A DNA stretch of 64,000 nucleotides from Volucribacter amazonae (GCF_029783845.1 NZ_LWID01000001.1:1651001-1715000), one strand, 5' to 3'. Numbered from the stretch's first letter, positions 27,176 to 36,976 are shown. The notes: a model not told the origin generated them from the letters alone. A program made the numbers and translations.

Positions 27176-27202
27176 AAAAGAGAATAAATAATTTAGATAA
27201 AA

Positions 27203-27475
27203 TTATTTAACTGCATCTTTAAGTGCTTTACCAGAAACAAAAGCAGGTACTTTTGAGGCTGGAATTTGGATTTCTTTACCTGTTTGTGGATTACGGCCAG
27301 TGCGTGCTTTACGCTCATTCACTTTGAATGTACCGAAACCAATTAATTGCACAGAATCACCTGCTTTTAGGCTTGCAGTAATAGCATCTAATGTTGCTTC
27401 TAACGCTGCTTTAGCTTGTTTTTTGTTTAACTCTGCAGCGCTTGCAATTGCATCAATTAAATCAGTTTTGTTCAT
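27203..27475 (-). CDS. hupA: DNA-binding protein HU
   Basis: HU is a small histone-like dimer that bends DNA without sequence specificity. The 90-residue protein begins MNKTDLIDAIA, contains the conserved GFGTFKVNERKARTGRNP arm and ends PAFVSGKALKDAVK. It could be named hup, since many Pasteurellaceae carry a single homologue. Preceded by GAGGG and followed by a strong terminator; the 173-bp upstream gap probably holds its promoter. Confidence 0.96.
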   Translation of the reverse strand: MNKTDLIDAIASAAELNKKQAKAALEATLDAITASLKAGDSVQLIGFGTFKVNERKARTGRNPQTGKEIQIPASKVPAFVSGKALKDAVK

Positions 27476-27648
27476 AATAATAATTACCCTCTAGACTTTT
27501 TATTAAAAACTAAATTAAGCTGAAAAAGAAATCAAATTCCTTTCTATCTAAAATTTACTTTTCACTGTAAAGTTACAGTGATAACTAGCTTAATCTAACT
27601 TTGCACGAAAGCAAAGCACTATCTACTAAAAATGTTAAAAAAATCACA

Positions 27649-28239
27649 TTATTCGTCCATTTTTATGCCGATATTACTGATTTTTTCCATTCTTAGCTCA
27701 TTTTTAAGGGATAAAATCACATCTAAATCCCTTTCTTCACATTCATTTAAACTACGATAAATCGCCCATTGCACATCAAGTTCTGTTTGAATTTCTTCGC
27801 TATGTTTTAATGCTTGCTCGGACAATTCTCGTTGTTGAGTTAAAGAGACATAAGTCGCTACTGTTTTTAGGGAGTTTTGGCTTATTCTAATAGCATGTTG
27901 TAAATATTCACCGCCAATAATAGCATGCAATAATTCAGATAAGGCTTCACAAGCATCTATGGCAGGTTCTACACCATAAAAATCATAATGATTAATATCA
28001 GGAATAATGGTTTCAAATTTTTCTAATTGCTGATCAAAATTAATTTTACAGCTTTTAACCGTCAAATATTCCCAAACGAGATTAAGAATATTTTTATAAA
28101 CCATAGCTTGTTTCGCTTGATCGGTCATTTGACAAAATAAAGCAAAATTAGGCAACATTCGCTCACATAAACAAGCCATAAAAGTTAAATGTTGCCAACT
28201 GGAAAATTTTTCTAAACGTTTATGAATGGGGTTTCTCAT
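27649..28239 (-). CDS. yjaG: DUF416 family protein YjaG
   Basis: A 196-residue cytoplasmic protein, the same length as E. coli YjaG, with the family start NPIHKRLEKFSSWQHLTFMA and acidic helical body. The frame is open to a TTG at 28257 inside hemE, but the ATG at 28239 has AGGGAT upstream and directly follows the hemE stop. The function is unknown. The neighbourhood hemE-yjaG-hupA is conserved from enterobacteria to Haemophilus. Co-translation with hemE is likely. Confidence 0.9.
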   Translation of the reverse strand: MRNPIHKRLEKFSSWQHLTFMACLCERMLPNFALFCQMTDQAKQAMVYKNILNLVWEYLTVKSCKINFDQQLEKFETIIPDINHYDFYGVEPAIDACEALSELLHAIIGGEYLQHAIRISQNSLKTVATYVSLTQQRELSEQALKHSEEIQTELDVQWAIYRSLNECEERDLDVILSLKNELRMEKISNIGIKMDE

Positions 28240-28241
28240 AA

Positions 28242-29318
28242 TTATCCCTGCTGACAATGAAATTGTTGTGAATATTGATGAATACTATCCACTAAAATTT
28301 TAGGGCTTTCTACGGGAACATCTTGATGAATACCATGCCCAAGGTTAAAAATATGTCCACTGCCTTGCCCGAATGCGGTTAAGATGGTTTGCACTTCTTG
28401 CACAATACGCTCCGCAGGAGCATAAAGCACGCTCGGATCCATATTACCTTGTAATGCCACTTTATGCCCCACTCTGGCTCGTGCTTGTGCTATATCTATT
28501 GTCCAATCTAGCCCAATAGCATCACAGCCTGTTTCAGCAATAGCCTCTAACCATAATCCTCCCCCTTTGGTAAATAGGGTAACAGGCACTTTACGTCCTT
28601 CATTTTCTCGAATAAGTCCGTTGATAATTTTGTGCATATAGTGCAAAGAAAATTCTAAATAGGCTTGTTGAGATAATACACCGCCCCAAGTATCAAAGAT
28701 CATTACCGCTTGTGCGCCAGCTTTGATTTGTGCATTAAGATATAAGATCACAGCATCTGCAATTTTGTTTAATAACTGATGAAGTAAGTGCGGTTCAGCG
28801 TACAACATTTTTTTTATTTTAGTAAAGGCTTTGCTTGAGCCTCCCTCAACCATATAAGTGGCTAATGTCCAAGGGCTACCCGAAAAACCGATTAAAGGCA
28901 CTTCGCCTTTTAATTCACGCTGAATTGTCCGTACTGCATTCATCACATACTGCAATTCTTGTTCAGGATCAGGAATAGGTAATTGTTCAATATCTTGTTT
29001 ACCTTGAATAGGCTTGGCAAATTTAGGACCTTCGCCAGCCCCAAAACTTAAGCCTAATCCCATGGCATCAGGAATGGTTAAAATATCGGAAAATAAAATG
29101 GCAGCATCAAGCTGATAACGGCGTAATGGTTGTAACGTTACTTCGCAAGCTAACTCCGCATTACGGCATAACGCCATAAAATCTCCGGCAGTTGCTCGAG
29201 TGGCTTTATATTCAGGTAAATAACGCCCTGCTTGACGCATCATCCATACGGGGGTCATATCCACAGGTTGACGCAATAAAGCTCTAAGATAACGATCATT
29301 TTTTAATGGAAAAGCCAT
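28242..29318 (-). CDS. hemE: Uroporphyrinogen decarboxylase
   Basis: HemE removes four acetate carboxyls from uroporphyrinogen III to give coproporphyrinogen III in haem synthesis. The 358-residue protein has the signatures PVWMMRQAGRYLPEY near residue 22, the catalytic DAAILFSDILTIPDAMG near 72 and GFSGSPWTLATYMVEGG near 145. Its presence indicates that this organism can carry late haem synthesis, as does hemG at 63.0 kb. Operon with yjaG, two bases downstream. Confidence 0.96.
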   Translation of the reverse strand: MAFPLKNDRYLRALLRQPVDMTPVWMMRQAGRYLPEYKATRATAGDFMALCRNAELACEVTLQPLRRYQLDAAILFSDILTIPDAMGLGLSFGAGEGPKFAKPIQGKQDIEQLPIPDPEQELQYVMNAVRTIQRELKGEVPLIGFSGSPWTLATYMVEGGSSKAFTKIKKMLYAEPHLLHQLLNKIADAVILYLNAQIKAGAQAVMIFDTWGGVLSQQAYLEFSLHYMHKIINGLIRENEGRKVPVTLFTKGGGLWLEAIAETGCDAIGLDWTIDIAQARARVGHKVALQGNMDPSVLYAPAERIVQEVQTILTAFGQGSGHIFNLGHGIHQDVPVESPKILVDSIHQYSQQFHCQQG

Positions 29319-29404
29319 AATAATTACTCAAAAATCTAGTTGTTATAATGATGAATAAAAAAATATACCACAACAAAAAGTGCGGTATATTTTTCCATTA
29401 TTTT

Positions 29405-29899
29405 TTAGGCATCTAAAATTTTCTGAATTTCCGCCGCACTGAGATGATATTCGTGCGGACAACGGCGTAATTCTTCAAGCATTTTGCGATATTTGTCATT
29501 CATTGGAACTTGCGAATCGCAGCCATGGGCACAATGCATAAATTCACGATATTTGCCCTCTACTCCTGTGATAAAACGCAAATAATTCAAATATTTTTTC
29601 TCACGCACCGCACAATAACCGGGGAAAGTTAAACGATGTTCACTGATCGCCGATTTATCTTTAAGATGATTATAAGACACTTGTAAGGCATTATACATTT
29701 CTAACGTATCTAGCACTAAACGGCAATCTTGTTCAGATAAATCCGAAAATTCTTTATCTAACTCTTTGAGTTCTAAACCAAATCCACCACGCACAATAAT
29801 TTCTAAACGTTGATATTTTTGTGCGTTATCACTGTCCAATAATGCCATTAATTTATATTGATTGGCTAAAATAAGACGTTGCGTTGCGGTCATTTCCAT
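29405..29899 (-). CDS. yfbU: YfbU family protein
   Basis: A 164-residue cytoplasmic protein of the YfbU family, recognised by MTATQRLILANQYKLMALLD, LEMYNALQVSY, RFITGVEGKY and the C-terminal CPHEYHLSAAEIQKILDA. The role is unknown; E. coli YfbU was linked to cell death on overexpression. The gene stands between mlaA and hemE on the same strand, 29 bp after mlaA. Predicted helical, no membrane segment or signal peptide. Confidence 0.9.
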   Translation of the reverse strand: MEMTATQRLILANQYKLMALLDSDNAQKYQRLEIIVRGGFGLELKELDKEFSDLSEQDCRLVLDTLEMYNALQVSYNHLKDKSAISEHRLTFPGYCAVREKKYLNYLRFITGVEGKYREFMHCAHGCDSQVPMNDKYRKMLEELRRCPHEYHLSAAEIQKILDA

Positions 29900-29928
29900 A
29901 ACATACCCCTAATACAATAAAATTTTAA

Positions 29929-30678
29929 TTAATCAATTTGTTGTAATTGCTCATCAGATAAGGTTTCTTTGATTTCTCTCGCCTTACCGTCAGTGGCTCT
30001 AAATTCAAGATTTTGATAATACGCCTCACGAAACGTAACATAAGGATCTTGCGATTGCTTTAACAAAGCCTCTTGATCAATAGCTTTAGCACGTTTATCA
30101 ATGCCTTGCACACCCCATTTTACTAACGCCCAAGGTCCACCAACCCAATCATAAAAGGCATAAGTATAAGCACTATCCACTACCGCCCCTGTTGCCTCTC
30201 TCGGCGTAGTTGCCCCATATAATGGCAACATAATATAAATACCGGGATCTACATGATAACTGCCTAAAGTATCGCCAAAGGTACGCTCACCATCAATTTT
30301 GAGCGGATCACTATAACTCGCCCAATCAATTAATCCTCCTAAGCCAAATACCGAGTTGATCCAGAAACGATTAAAATGCACAATGGCTTTTTTAGCATCT
30401 CCCTCAAGTAAACGATTTACAAAGCTCACAGGTTCATCAAGGTTATTTGCCACATTGACTAATCCTGTTCTTACGGGCTGAGGAACATAATTTTTCCAGC
30501 CAGTTGCTACGGGTTTTAACACATAAGGATCTACCACATTATAGTTAAAATCCCACATGGTTCGGTTAAAGCCCTGAATGGGATCATTACGTTCCCCTGT
30601 TTCAGGATTGATACTAGAACAACCTGTAACGAAACTGACAGCCAATACAAGAACAATTAAAAAAGGATTTTTTCGCAT
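29929..30678 (-). CDS. mlaA: Outer-membrane lipoprotein MlaA (VacJ)
   Basis: MlaA removes mislocalised phospholipids from the outer leaflet of the outer membrane as part of the Mla system. The 249-residue precursor has a lipoprotein signal with lipobox VTGC (Cys about 20), then DPIQGFNRTMWDFNYN, FVNRLLEGDAKKA, RFWINSVFGLGGLID and the PLYGATTPREATG region. In Haemophilus, loss of this gene (vacJ) alters vesicle formation and serum resistance. The other mla genes are not in this window. Divergent from gyrB. Confidence 0.95.
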   Translation of the reverse strand: MRKNPFLIVLVLAVSFVTGCSSINPETGERNDPIQGFNRTMWDFNYNVVDPYVLKPVATGWKNYVPQPVRTGLVNVANNLDEPVSFVNRLLEGDAKKAIVHFNRFWINSVFGLGGLIDWASYSDPLKIDGERTFGDTLGSYHVDPGIYIMLPLYGATTPREATGAVVDSAYTYAFYDWVGGPWALVKWGVQGIDKRAKAIDQEALLKQSQDPYVTFREAYYQNLEFRATDGKAREIKETLSDEQLQQID

Positions 30679-30885
30679 AATTTTCTCTCAAACATAAATC
30701 TGTTCAGCATTGTAAACAAGTTAGCTTATAACTACAAATCATTTAAGGGAATTTTACCTTCAAGATCAGCTATCCAAGATTTTCTCTCTGACTATAATAT
30801 AGCAATAACAATTAAGAAGATGATAATAATCACAAATTCTGCTATAATCTCGGCTAATTTTTATCATTTTACAACAGAGAAAATT

Positions 30886-33309
30886 ATGTCAACGAACACG
30901 CCTGAATCTTATGGTGCATCAAGTATTAAAGTATTAAAAGGGCTTGATGCGGTACGCAAACGTCCCGGAATGTATATTGGGGATACCGATGACGGAACAG
31001 GGTTACATCATATGGTCTTTGAAGTAGTGGATAATGCCATTGATGAAGCCTTAGCAGGGCATTGTAAGGATATTATTGTTACTATTCATTCTGATAATTC
31101 CGTTTCAGTACAAGATGATGGACGTGGTATTCCTGTGGGTATTCACGAAGAAGAAGGGGTTTCCGCTGCTCAAGTAATTATGACGGTATTACACGCAGGG
31201 GGAAAATTTGATGATAATTCCTATAAAGTTTCTGGTGGTTTACATGGCGTAGGGGTTTCAGTGGTCAATGCGCTATCCGATAAACTCCAACTGACTATCC
31301 GCCGTGAGGGCAAAGTACACGAGCAATTCTACCAACTCGGCGAACCGCAAGCGCCTTTAGCCGTCATTGGCGAAACCTCGCAAACAGGGACAACCGTACG
31401 TTTTTGGCCAAGTCCAACTATTTTCAGCAATGTTGAATTTGAATATGATATTTTAGCCAAACGCTTGCGTGAATTATCTTTCTTAAACTCAGGGGTATCC
31501 ATTAAATTATTGGATAAACGCACTGATAAACAAGATCATTTCCATTATGAAGGCGGTATCCAAGCCTTTGTGGAATATCTCAATAAAAATAAAACCCCTA
31601 TTCATCAAAAACCTTTTTATTTTTCTACCGAGAAAGACGGTATTGGTGTGGAAGTGGCATTGCAATGGAATGACGGCTATAACGAAAATGTGTATTGCTT
31701 TACCAACAATATTCCACAACGTGATGGCGGTACGCACTTAGCGGGTTTCCGAGGGGCATTGACCCGTGTGTTAAATAAATATATGGAAGACAACGCAGGC
31801 AAAAAAGAGAAAAATAAAATCAGCACCTCAGGTGATGATGCTCGTGAAGGCTTGGTGGCGATTATTTCCGTTAAAGTGCCTGATCCAAAATTTTCTTCAC
31901 AAACCAAAGATAAATTGGTGTCTTCTGAAGTCAAAGGGGCGGTGGAATCCGCTATGGGCGAACGTTTCCAAGATTACTTATTGGAAAATCCGAATGATGC
32001 CAAAATTGTGGTAAGCAAAATCCAAGATGCCGCTCGTGCCAGAGAAGCAGCACGCAAAGCCAGAGAAATGACTCGCCGTAAAGGGGCGTTAGATTTAGGG
32101 GGCTTGCCGGGGAAATTAGCCGATTGCCAAGAACGAGATCCTGCTTTATCTGAACTCTACTTAGTGGAGGGGGATTCTGCTGGCGGTTCAGCAAAACAAG
32201 GGCGTAACCGTAAAAATCAAGCGATCTTGCCATTAAAAGGGAAAATCCTTAATGTGGAAAAAGCCCGTTTTGATAAAATGCTTTCTTCGCAAGAAGTCGC
32301 AACCTTGATTACCGCACTTGGCTGTGGCATTGGGCGTGATGAATATAATCCTGATAAATTACGCTATCACAGCATTATCATTATGACCGATGCGGACGTG
32401 GACGGCTCACATATCCGTACCCTATTATTAACCTTTTTCTATCGCCAAATGCCAGAGTTAATTGAACGGGGGCATGTTTATATTGCTCAACCGCCACTCT
32501 ATAAAGTGAAAAAAGGCAAACAGGAACAATATATCAAAGACGATGAAGCTATGACGCAATATGAGCTTGCCATTGCCCTTGAGGGTGCGTCTTTGTATGT
32601 TAATGAAAATGCCCCTGCGATGAATGGTTTAGCCCTAGAAAAACTAGTGGCGGAATATAATAATGTACAAAAAATGATCCAACGTCTTAACCGCCGTTAT
32701 CCAAGTGCATTACTTAATCAACTTATCTACCAACCAACCTTAAGCCTTGAATTAATGCAAAATGAAAGCGCATTACAACAATGGGCAAACCAGTTAGTAG
32801 AAAAATTAACGGAACAAGAAACCAGTGGCAATCATTACAGCTATCGTATTGATTACAATGGCGAACGCCAGCTTTATCAAGTGTTGCTTACCGTACGCAC
32901 CCATGGCATAGATATTGACTATCCACTAGATTTTAACTTTGCCGAAAGCTCAGAATATGCTCGCATTGTGAAATTGGGGCAACAACTACAAGGCTTATTA
33001 GATGATAGTGCTTATATCCTACGAGGCGAACGCAAGTTAGCCATTACTTCTTTTGAACAAGCGATAAATTGGTTAGTCAAAGAATCACGCCGAGGTTTAA
33101 CCATTCAACGTTATAAAGGATTGGGCGAAATGAATGCGGAACAATTATGGGAAACCACTATGGATCCTAATGCCCGCCGTATGTTGAAAGTATCCATTAA
33201 AGACGCTGTCGCCGCTGACCAACTCTTTACCACCCTAATGGGCGATGAAGTAGAACCACGTCGCGAATTTATTGAAAGCAATGCCTTATATGCAAACTTA
33301 GATATTTAA
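30886..33309 (+). CDS. gyrB: DNA gyrase subunit B
   Basis: GyrB is the ATPase subunit of gyrase, which introduces negative supercoils. The 807-residue protein has the GHKL ATPase (EVVDNAIDEALAGHC, DDGRGIPV, GGLHGVGVSVVNALS), the Toprim domain (LVEGDSAGGSAKQGRNRKNQ, MTDADVDGSHIRTL) and the C-terminal QRYKGLGEMN. The frame is open from 30820, but the ATG at 30886 matches the family start; a -10-like TATAAT lies at 30843-30848. A compound uptake-signal/hairpin terminator follows. Confidence 0.97.
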   Translation: MSTNTPESYGASSIKVLKGLDAVRKRPGMYIGDTDDGTGLHHMVFEVVDNAIDEALAGHCKDIIVTIHSDNSVSVQDDGRGIPVGIHEEEGVSAAQVIMTVLHAGGKFDDNSYKVSGGLHGVGVSVVNALSDKLQLTIRREGKVHEQFYQLGEPQAPLAVIGETSQTGTTVRFWPSPTIFSNVEFEYDILAKRLRELSFLNSGVSIKLLDKRTDKQDHFHYEGGIQAFVEYLNKNKTPIHQKPFYFSTEKDGIGVEVALQWNDGYNENVYCFTNNIPQRDGGTHLAGFRGALTRVLNKYMEDNAGKKEKNKISTSGDDAREGLVAIISVKVPDPKFSSQTKDKLVSSEVKGAVESAMGERFQDYLLENPNDAKIVVSKIQDAARAREAARKAREMTRRKGALDLGGLPGKLADCQERDPALSELYLVEGDSAGGSAKQGRNRKNQAILPLKGKILNVEKARFDKMLSSQEVATLITALGCGIGRDEYNPDKLRYHSIIIMTDADVDGSHIRTLLLTFFYRQMPELIERGHVYIAQPPLYKVKKGKQEQYIKDDEAMTQYELAIALEGASLYVNENAPAMNGLALEKLVAEYNNVQKMIQRLNRRYPSALLNQLIYQPTLSLELMQNESALQQWANQLVEKLTEQETSGNHYSYRIDYNGERQLYQVLLTVRTHGIDIDYPLDFNFAESSEYARIVKLGQQLQGLLDDSAYILRGERKLAITSFEQAINWLVKESRRGLTIQRYKGLGEMNAEQLWETTMDPNARRMLKVSIKDAVAADQLFTTLMGDEVEPRREFIESNALYANLDI

Positions 33310-33322
33310 TCCCTACGCACAA

Positions 33323-33384
33323 AAAGTGCGGTCTGTTTTTAAAAAATTTTCAGGTGGCTTTGGATAAAAGCTGCCTGAATTTTT
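33323..33384. terminator. Uptake signal plus hairpin after gyrB
   Basis: AAAAGTGCGGT (from about 33322) is followed by TTCAGGTGGCTTT and AAAGCTGCCTGAA (33349-33379), a hairpin with a T run after it. The right arm AAGCTGCCTGAA matches the Simonsiella uptake dialect at 11 of 12. It lies between converging gyrB and a lipoprotein gene. Confidence 0.6.
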
Positions 33385-33448
33385 TAGAAAATAGATTAAA
33401 CTCTAGGCAACTTTTCTATTATCGTGAAAACTCTACACTATTCTAGAA

Positions 33449-33889
33449 CTAGCGAGAGGGAGAAACAAAAAACAAGCGAATACCTTTCGCCGAAGCTGTT
33501 TTTTCCAGATCTTCATCACGCTCAGCTAAAACATAAACCGTTGCATTTTGTCCTTGTGGAACACTACGCACCGCCGAACGCACATTGGCGAGTGCCAGTG
33601 ATGGGCTAGCTGATGTTACCGCAATAGGTATTCCTTGTGTAATTTGCTCAACAACTTGTTGAACAGAGGGCAAAGATGAATTGACTTGTGTTGTACTAAT
33701 GATTATGGCATTAGAAATGGGATTATCAGCAGCAGGTACATCATAAAAACGTACATTACCTAACGGTTGACTATTTTGTTGTAAATACGTGCTAACTTGC
33801 TCAAAACGCTGATGCATAGTTGTTGGAGCAGCACAGGACGTTAGCAGTACAACAGATAATCCAAGTATATAAACGAATTTTTTATTCAT
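33449..33889 (-). CDS. Predicted lipoprotein of unknown function
   Basis: A 146-residue protein with a clear lipoprotein signal (MNKKFVYILGLSVVLLTSC, Cys19, followed by Ala and Ala, which favours outer-membrane sorting). The mature part alternates NAIIISTTQ and NATVYVLAERDEDLE-like strands and helices, with no cysteine pairs or recognised domain. It faces gyrB tail to tail. I do not recognise a family. Preceded by AGGAAA-type ribosome-binding sequence. Confidence 0.75.
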   Translation of the reverse strand: MNKKFVYILGLSVVLLTSCAAPTTMHQRFEQVSTYLQQNSQPLGNVRFYDVPAADNPISNAIIISTTQVNSSLPSVQQVVEQITQGIPIAVTSASPSLALANVRSAVRSVPQGQNATVYVLAERDEDLEKTASAKGIRLFFVSPSR

Positions 33890-34069
33890 ACTGTTTTCCT
33901 TATCTAATTAATTGTCATCTTAAAAACTCAGTTTATTACCAATAACCATTTGTATATTAGCAAATACGGTAAACTTTTCAAAAATTGAATACCACTATAT
34001 TAACCTTGAAATTTAAAAAACTAAGATTTTAAGTGCGATCTATTTTCAAAAAATTTTCAATCAACTCTT

Positions 34070-34704
34070 TTAAGACACCATCTCAAGCAAACGATGAATA
34101 ACACTGAGTTTACGAGCCGTCATTGCACAATTCAGTCGTTTTTCAAGGTAATTGGTGTATAAAGGTTTCTTTTTCGCCTCTCGCGGAAGATACAAATAAA
34201 GACATTCACTGCCTTGCTTGATGATTTCATCACCAAAATCCTCTTGTAATAAGGGCGTTAATTTATCCACAGGAAAGCTATCTTGACTAAAAACCAAATG
34301 AATTCGCGTTTTATCTAATGTTGCTGAAAAAGGTTGTTCGGCAATAGCGGTAGCAAATTGATGGGGTGCTTTCACGATAACCGTCAAATCCGAACCTATA
34401 GTCGTTTCAATTTAAAATAAGACAAGGCGGCACGCCGAAGACAGTACAGATAGTACGGCGAGGCGTGCCAACACTGTATTATTTTAAAGTGGAACGACTA
34501 TATTTTTTCTTCAATCACATGATGAACAATCTGTTTAACTTCATCGTCAGATTGATTGCTTTGCAACAAAATATTGCCACTTTGAATATAGGTTTTCACC
34601 GCGCGAAATCCCGCATCTTGTAAAATCTCAACCAAATAGGACATTTTAGGAATACTATTTTTCCCTGTTGGCATTACGCCACGCAACAATACGATTTTAT
34701 TCAT
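34070..34704 (-). pseudogene. DUF1697 family gene split by a Correia-like element
   Basis: Two fragments encode the halves of one DUF1697 protein. The N-terminal part (34704 to 34501) starts MNKIVLLRGVMPTGKNSIPK and contains TYIQSGNILLQS. The C-terminal part (34396 to 34070) begins GSDLTVIVKAPHQF and contains LYLYLPREAKKKPLYTNYLE and the terminal ARKLSVIHRLLEMVS. Between them sits an element at 34397-34502 that brings an immediate TAG. Removing 104 bp and keeping one TA rejoins ...VIEEKI-GSDLTV... in frame, 176 residues, normal for the family. DUF1697 has no firm function. Confidence 0.9.
34397..34502. mobile_element. Correia-like miniature inverted-repeat element, copy B (intact)
   Basis: A 106-bp segment from TATAGTCGTTTCAATTTAAA to TTTAAAGTGGAACGACTATA. 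The terminal inverted repeats match at about 25 of 28 positions, and the core holds GGCACGCC...GGCGTGCC and the GTACAGATAGTACGGCG block. A TA on each side is consistent with duplication of a TA target, as for Neisseria Correia elements. It interrupts a DUF1697 gene, so it was mobile after that gene arrived. Confidence 0.9.
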
Positions 34705-34843
34705 CTTTTTTCCTTTTTATAAAGAAATCAGTTTAGGCTTTTATGCTTTGTTACCAAAGAAAAAGAGGCGTATTTTTACTCGTAAGCTAAGGGGAATTTG
34801 GGTTGTTAGCATAAAAAGTGCGGTGCATTTTCAAAAAGTTTTC

Positions 34844-35728
34844 TCACTCCCGCAAACAATCCACCACCAACCTTAAGGCAGGGCTAATGTTTCTATCGGG
34901 ATAATAAAGATACAAGCTGTCTAGATTGATACAGTAATCCCTTAAAACCGCTATAAGGCTACCGTTTGTCAGTTCATTTTGCACTAAATCTAGGGGTTCA
35001 TAGGCTAAACCAATGCCGAATTTTGCCGCTTGCATAATGGCTTGCGAGTCGTTGAAAACCCAACTATGGCTTGGTTTATGGCAGAGGGTTTCGCCGTTGT
35101 CGTTAAATGCCCAGTCGTAAATCCGCCCTGTTTTCAGTTGATAGGTTAAACAAGGGAAATGGTTTAAGTCGTTGGGGTGTTGCGGTATGCCATAGCGTTT
35201 AAATAAGTCAGGGCTACCCACCACCGCGCAGGGCAATTCTGGGCTGATTTTCACTGCCACCATACCTTCCGCCACATTATCGCCCAGCCTGACGCCAGCA
35301 TCGTAGCGTTCGGCGATAATATCCACAAAGGCATTATTTTCCAATAATTCCAGCTGAATATCGGGGTAATCTTGGGCAAAATGGGCGAGCTTGGGGATTA
35401 AAATGTATTCAATGGCGTGGCGACTGGCGGTAATCCGTACTTTGCCTTTGGGTATATCACGTAAAAAATCAAGGCGGTTCAGTCCGTTTTCTAACAGCTG
35501 AAAACTTTGTTTGGCACTGTGATACAACTGCTCGCCTGCTTGGGTGAGGGATAAACGGCGAGTGGTGCGGTGTAACAGTTTGACGGCTAAATGGTTTTCC
35601 AAACTTTTCACGCTACGGCTTACCCCTGCTTGTGCCATATTGAGTTTGTCCGCCGCTTGGCTAAAACTGCCCAGCTCTGCCACCCACATAAATTGGTATA
35701 AGGCGCTTAAATACTCTTTTTCCAACAT
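34844..35728 (-). CDS. LysR family regulator
   Basis: A 294-residue LysR regulator with an N-terminal helix-turn-helix (SFSQAADKLNMAQAGVSRSV) and the CrgA-like effector domain (KGKVRITASRHAIEYILIPK, RYDAGVRLGDNVAEGMVAVK). The frame is open to 35791, but AGGGAGGAAAT right before the ATG at 35728 fixes the start. It is divergent from two related secreted hydrolases and probably controls them. The gene is richer in G+C than the backbone. An uptake signal lies at its 3' end near 34808. Confidence 0.88.
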   Translation of the reverse strand: MLEKEYLSALYQFMWVAELGSFSQAADKLNMAQAGVSRSVKSLENHLAVKLLHRTTRRLSLTQAGEQLYHSAKQSFQLLENGLNRLDFLRDIPKGKVRITASRHAIEYILIPKLAHFAQDYPDIQLELLENNAFVDIIAERYDAGVRLGDNVAEGMVAVKISPELPCAVVGSPDLFKRYGIPQHPNDLNHFPCLTYQLKTGRIYDWAFNDNGETLCHKPSHSWVFNDSQAIMQAAKFGIGLAYEPLDLVQNELTNGSLIAVLRDYCINLDSLYLYYPDRNISPALRLVVDCLRE

Positions 35729-35842
35729 ATTTCCTCCCTTGATTGATAACAAAAACGCATAAATATTATAACAAATCGCGCCTTTATCCAATCCCTTTTG
35801 CTTGGCATAATACGCCCAAGTTATTCACAAGAGGACATTGAA

Positions 35843-36928
35843 ATGAAACTAAAAATCTTAACTTCGGCTTTATTATTATCCACAACATTATTAGGAGCAA
35901 ACGCTATGGCAATCACCCCACAAAACCAAACCGCGATTGAAATCCCAGCCCAATCTATTCAATTAACGCAACAATGGGATAAAATTTTCCCACAAAGCGA
36001 CAAGGTTGAGCATTACAAAGTGACCTTTAACAATCGCTACGGCATTACCCTCGCCGCCGATTTATATGTGCCAAAAGGGGCGACAGGCAAATTGCCCGCC
36101 ATTGCGGTAAGCGGACCTTTTGGTGCGGTGAAAGAACAATCCTCAGGCTTATACGCGCAAACTTTGGCGGAGCGTGGTTTTGTTACCCTTGCCTTTGACC
36201 CCTCATTCACAGGAGAAAGCAGCGGCTTGCCACGCAATCAAGCCTCGCCCGAAATCAACACCGAAGATTTTAGCGCCGCAGTGGATTATTTAGCCCAATT
36301 AGACAAGGTTAATCCTGAAGCTATCGGTATTTTAGGAGTATGCGGTTGGGGCGGAATGGCATTAAACGCGGCGGCGATTGATACCCGTATCAAAGCGGTG
36401 GCAACCAGCGTCATGTACGATATGAGCCGAGTGATGGCAAAAGGCTATAATGACAGCAACACACCAGAGCAACGCTTGGCGATGAAACAAGGCATCAATC
36501 AAGGGCGCGTATCTGCCAGCCAGCAAAACTACGCCACCTTAGCCGATAATGCCTTGATTAAATACGAAAACGTTACCGACGACGTGCCACAATTTGTGCG
36601 TGAATACTCACAATTTTACACCACCGAACGCGGTTTCCACCCACGCTCGGTCAACTCCAACAGCACATGGACAACGGTAACCCCTTTAGCGTTTATGAAT
36701 ATGCCTTTACTTTCTTACGCCAATGAAATCCAAGCCCCAACCCTGATTGTGGCAGGCGAAAACGCCCACTCACGCTATTTTTCGGAAGACGCCTTCAAGG
36801 CGGTAGGGGCAGAAAATAAAGAATTGCTTATCGTGCCAAATGCAGTGCATACGGACTTATACGACAACAGCACAGGCAAAATCCCTTTTGAGCAATTTGA
36901 ACAATTTTTTAAAGCGAATTTAAAATAA
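35843..36928 (+). CDS. Secreted alpha/beta hydrolase (first of a pair)
   Basis: A 361-residue alpha/beta hydrolase with a signal peptide cleaved after LLGANAMA (about residue 23). The nucleophile elbow reads GILGVCGWGGMAL, placing Cys rather than Ser at the usual position, as in dienelactone-hydrolase-like proteins. The acid is probably in AGENAHSRY and the histidine in NAVHTDLYD. GAGGAC lies before the ATG at 35843; the frame is open from 35798. Together with the paralogue 153 bp downstream and the divergent LysR gene it forms one locus. Substrate unknown. Confidence 0.8.
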   Translation: MKLKILTSALLLSTTLLGANAMAITPQNQTAIEIPAQSIQLTQQWDKIFPQSDKVEHYKVTFNNRYGITLAADLYVPKGATGKLPAIAVSGPFGAVKEQSSGLYAQTLAERGFVTLAFDPSFTGESSGLPRNQASPEINTEDFSAAVDYLAQLDKVNPEAIGILGVCGWGGMALNAAAIDTRIKAVATSVMYDMSRVMAKGYNDSNTPEQRLAMKQGINQGRVSASQQNYATLADNALIKYENVTDDVPQFVREYSQFYTTERGFHPRSVNSNSTWTTVTPLAFMNMPLLSYANEIQAPTLIVAGENAHSRYFSEDAFKAVGAENKELLIVPNAVHTDLYDNSTGKIPFEQFEQFFKANLK

Positions 36929-36976
36929 GTGCGGTGGGTTTTGCGAAAATTTCAGGCAGCCTTGTGTAACAAGGCT
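36926..36976 (+). terminator. Uptake signal plus hairpin with Simonsiella-type 12-mer
   Basis: AAGTGCGGT at about 36927 overlaps the hydrolase stop. TTCAGGCAGCCTTG (36951-36964) and CAAGGCTGTTTGA (36970-36982) then form a hairpin. The left arm, read on the minus strand, is exactly AGGCTGCCTGAA. Confidence 0.55.

Noticed and set aside
34070..34387. Independent 105-residue protein starting at TTG 34387
   Set aside because: Its sequence is the C-terminal half of DUF1697 and it continues in frame to the element boundary, so it is a gene fragment.
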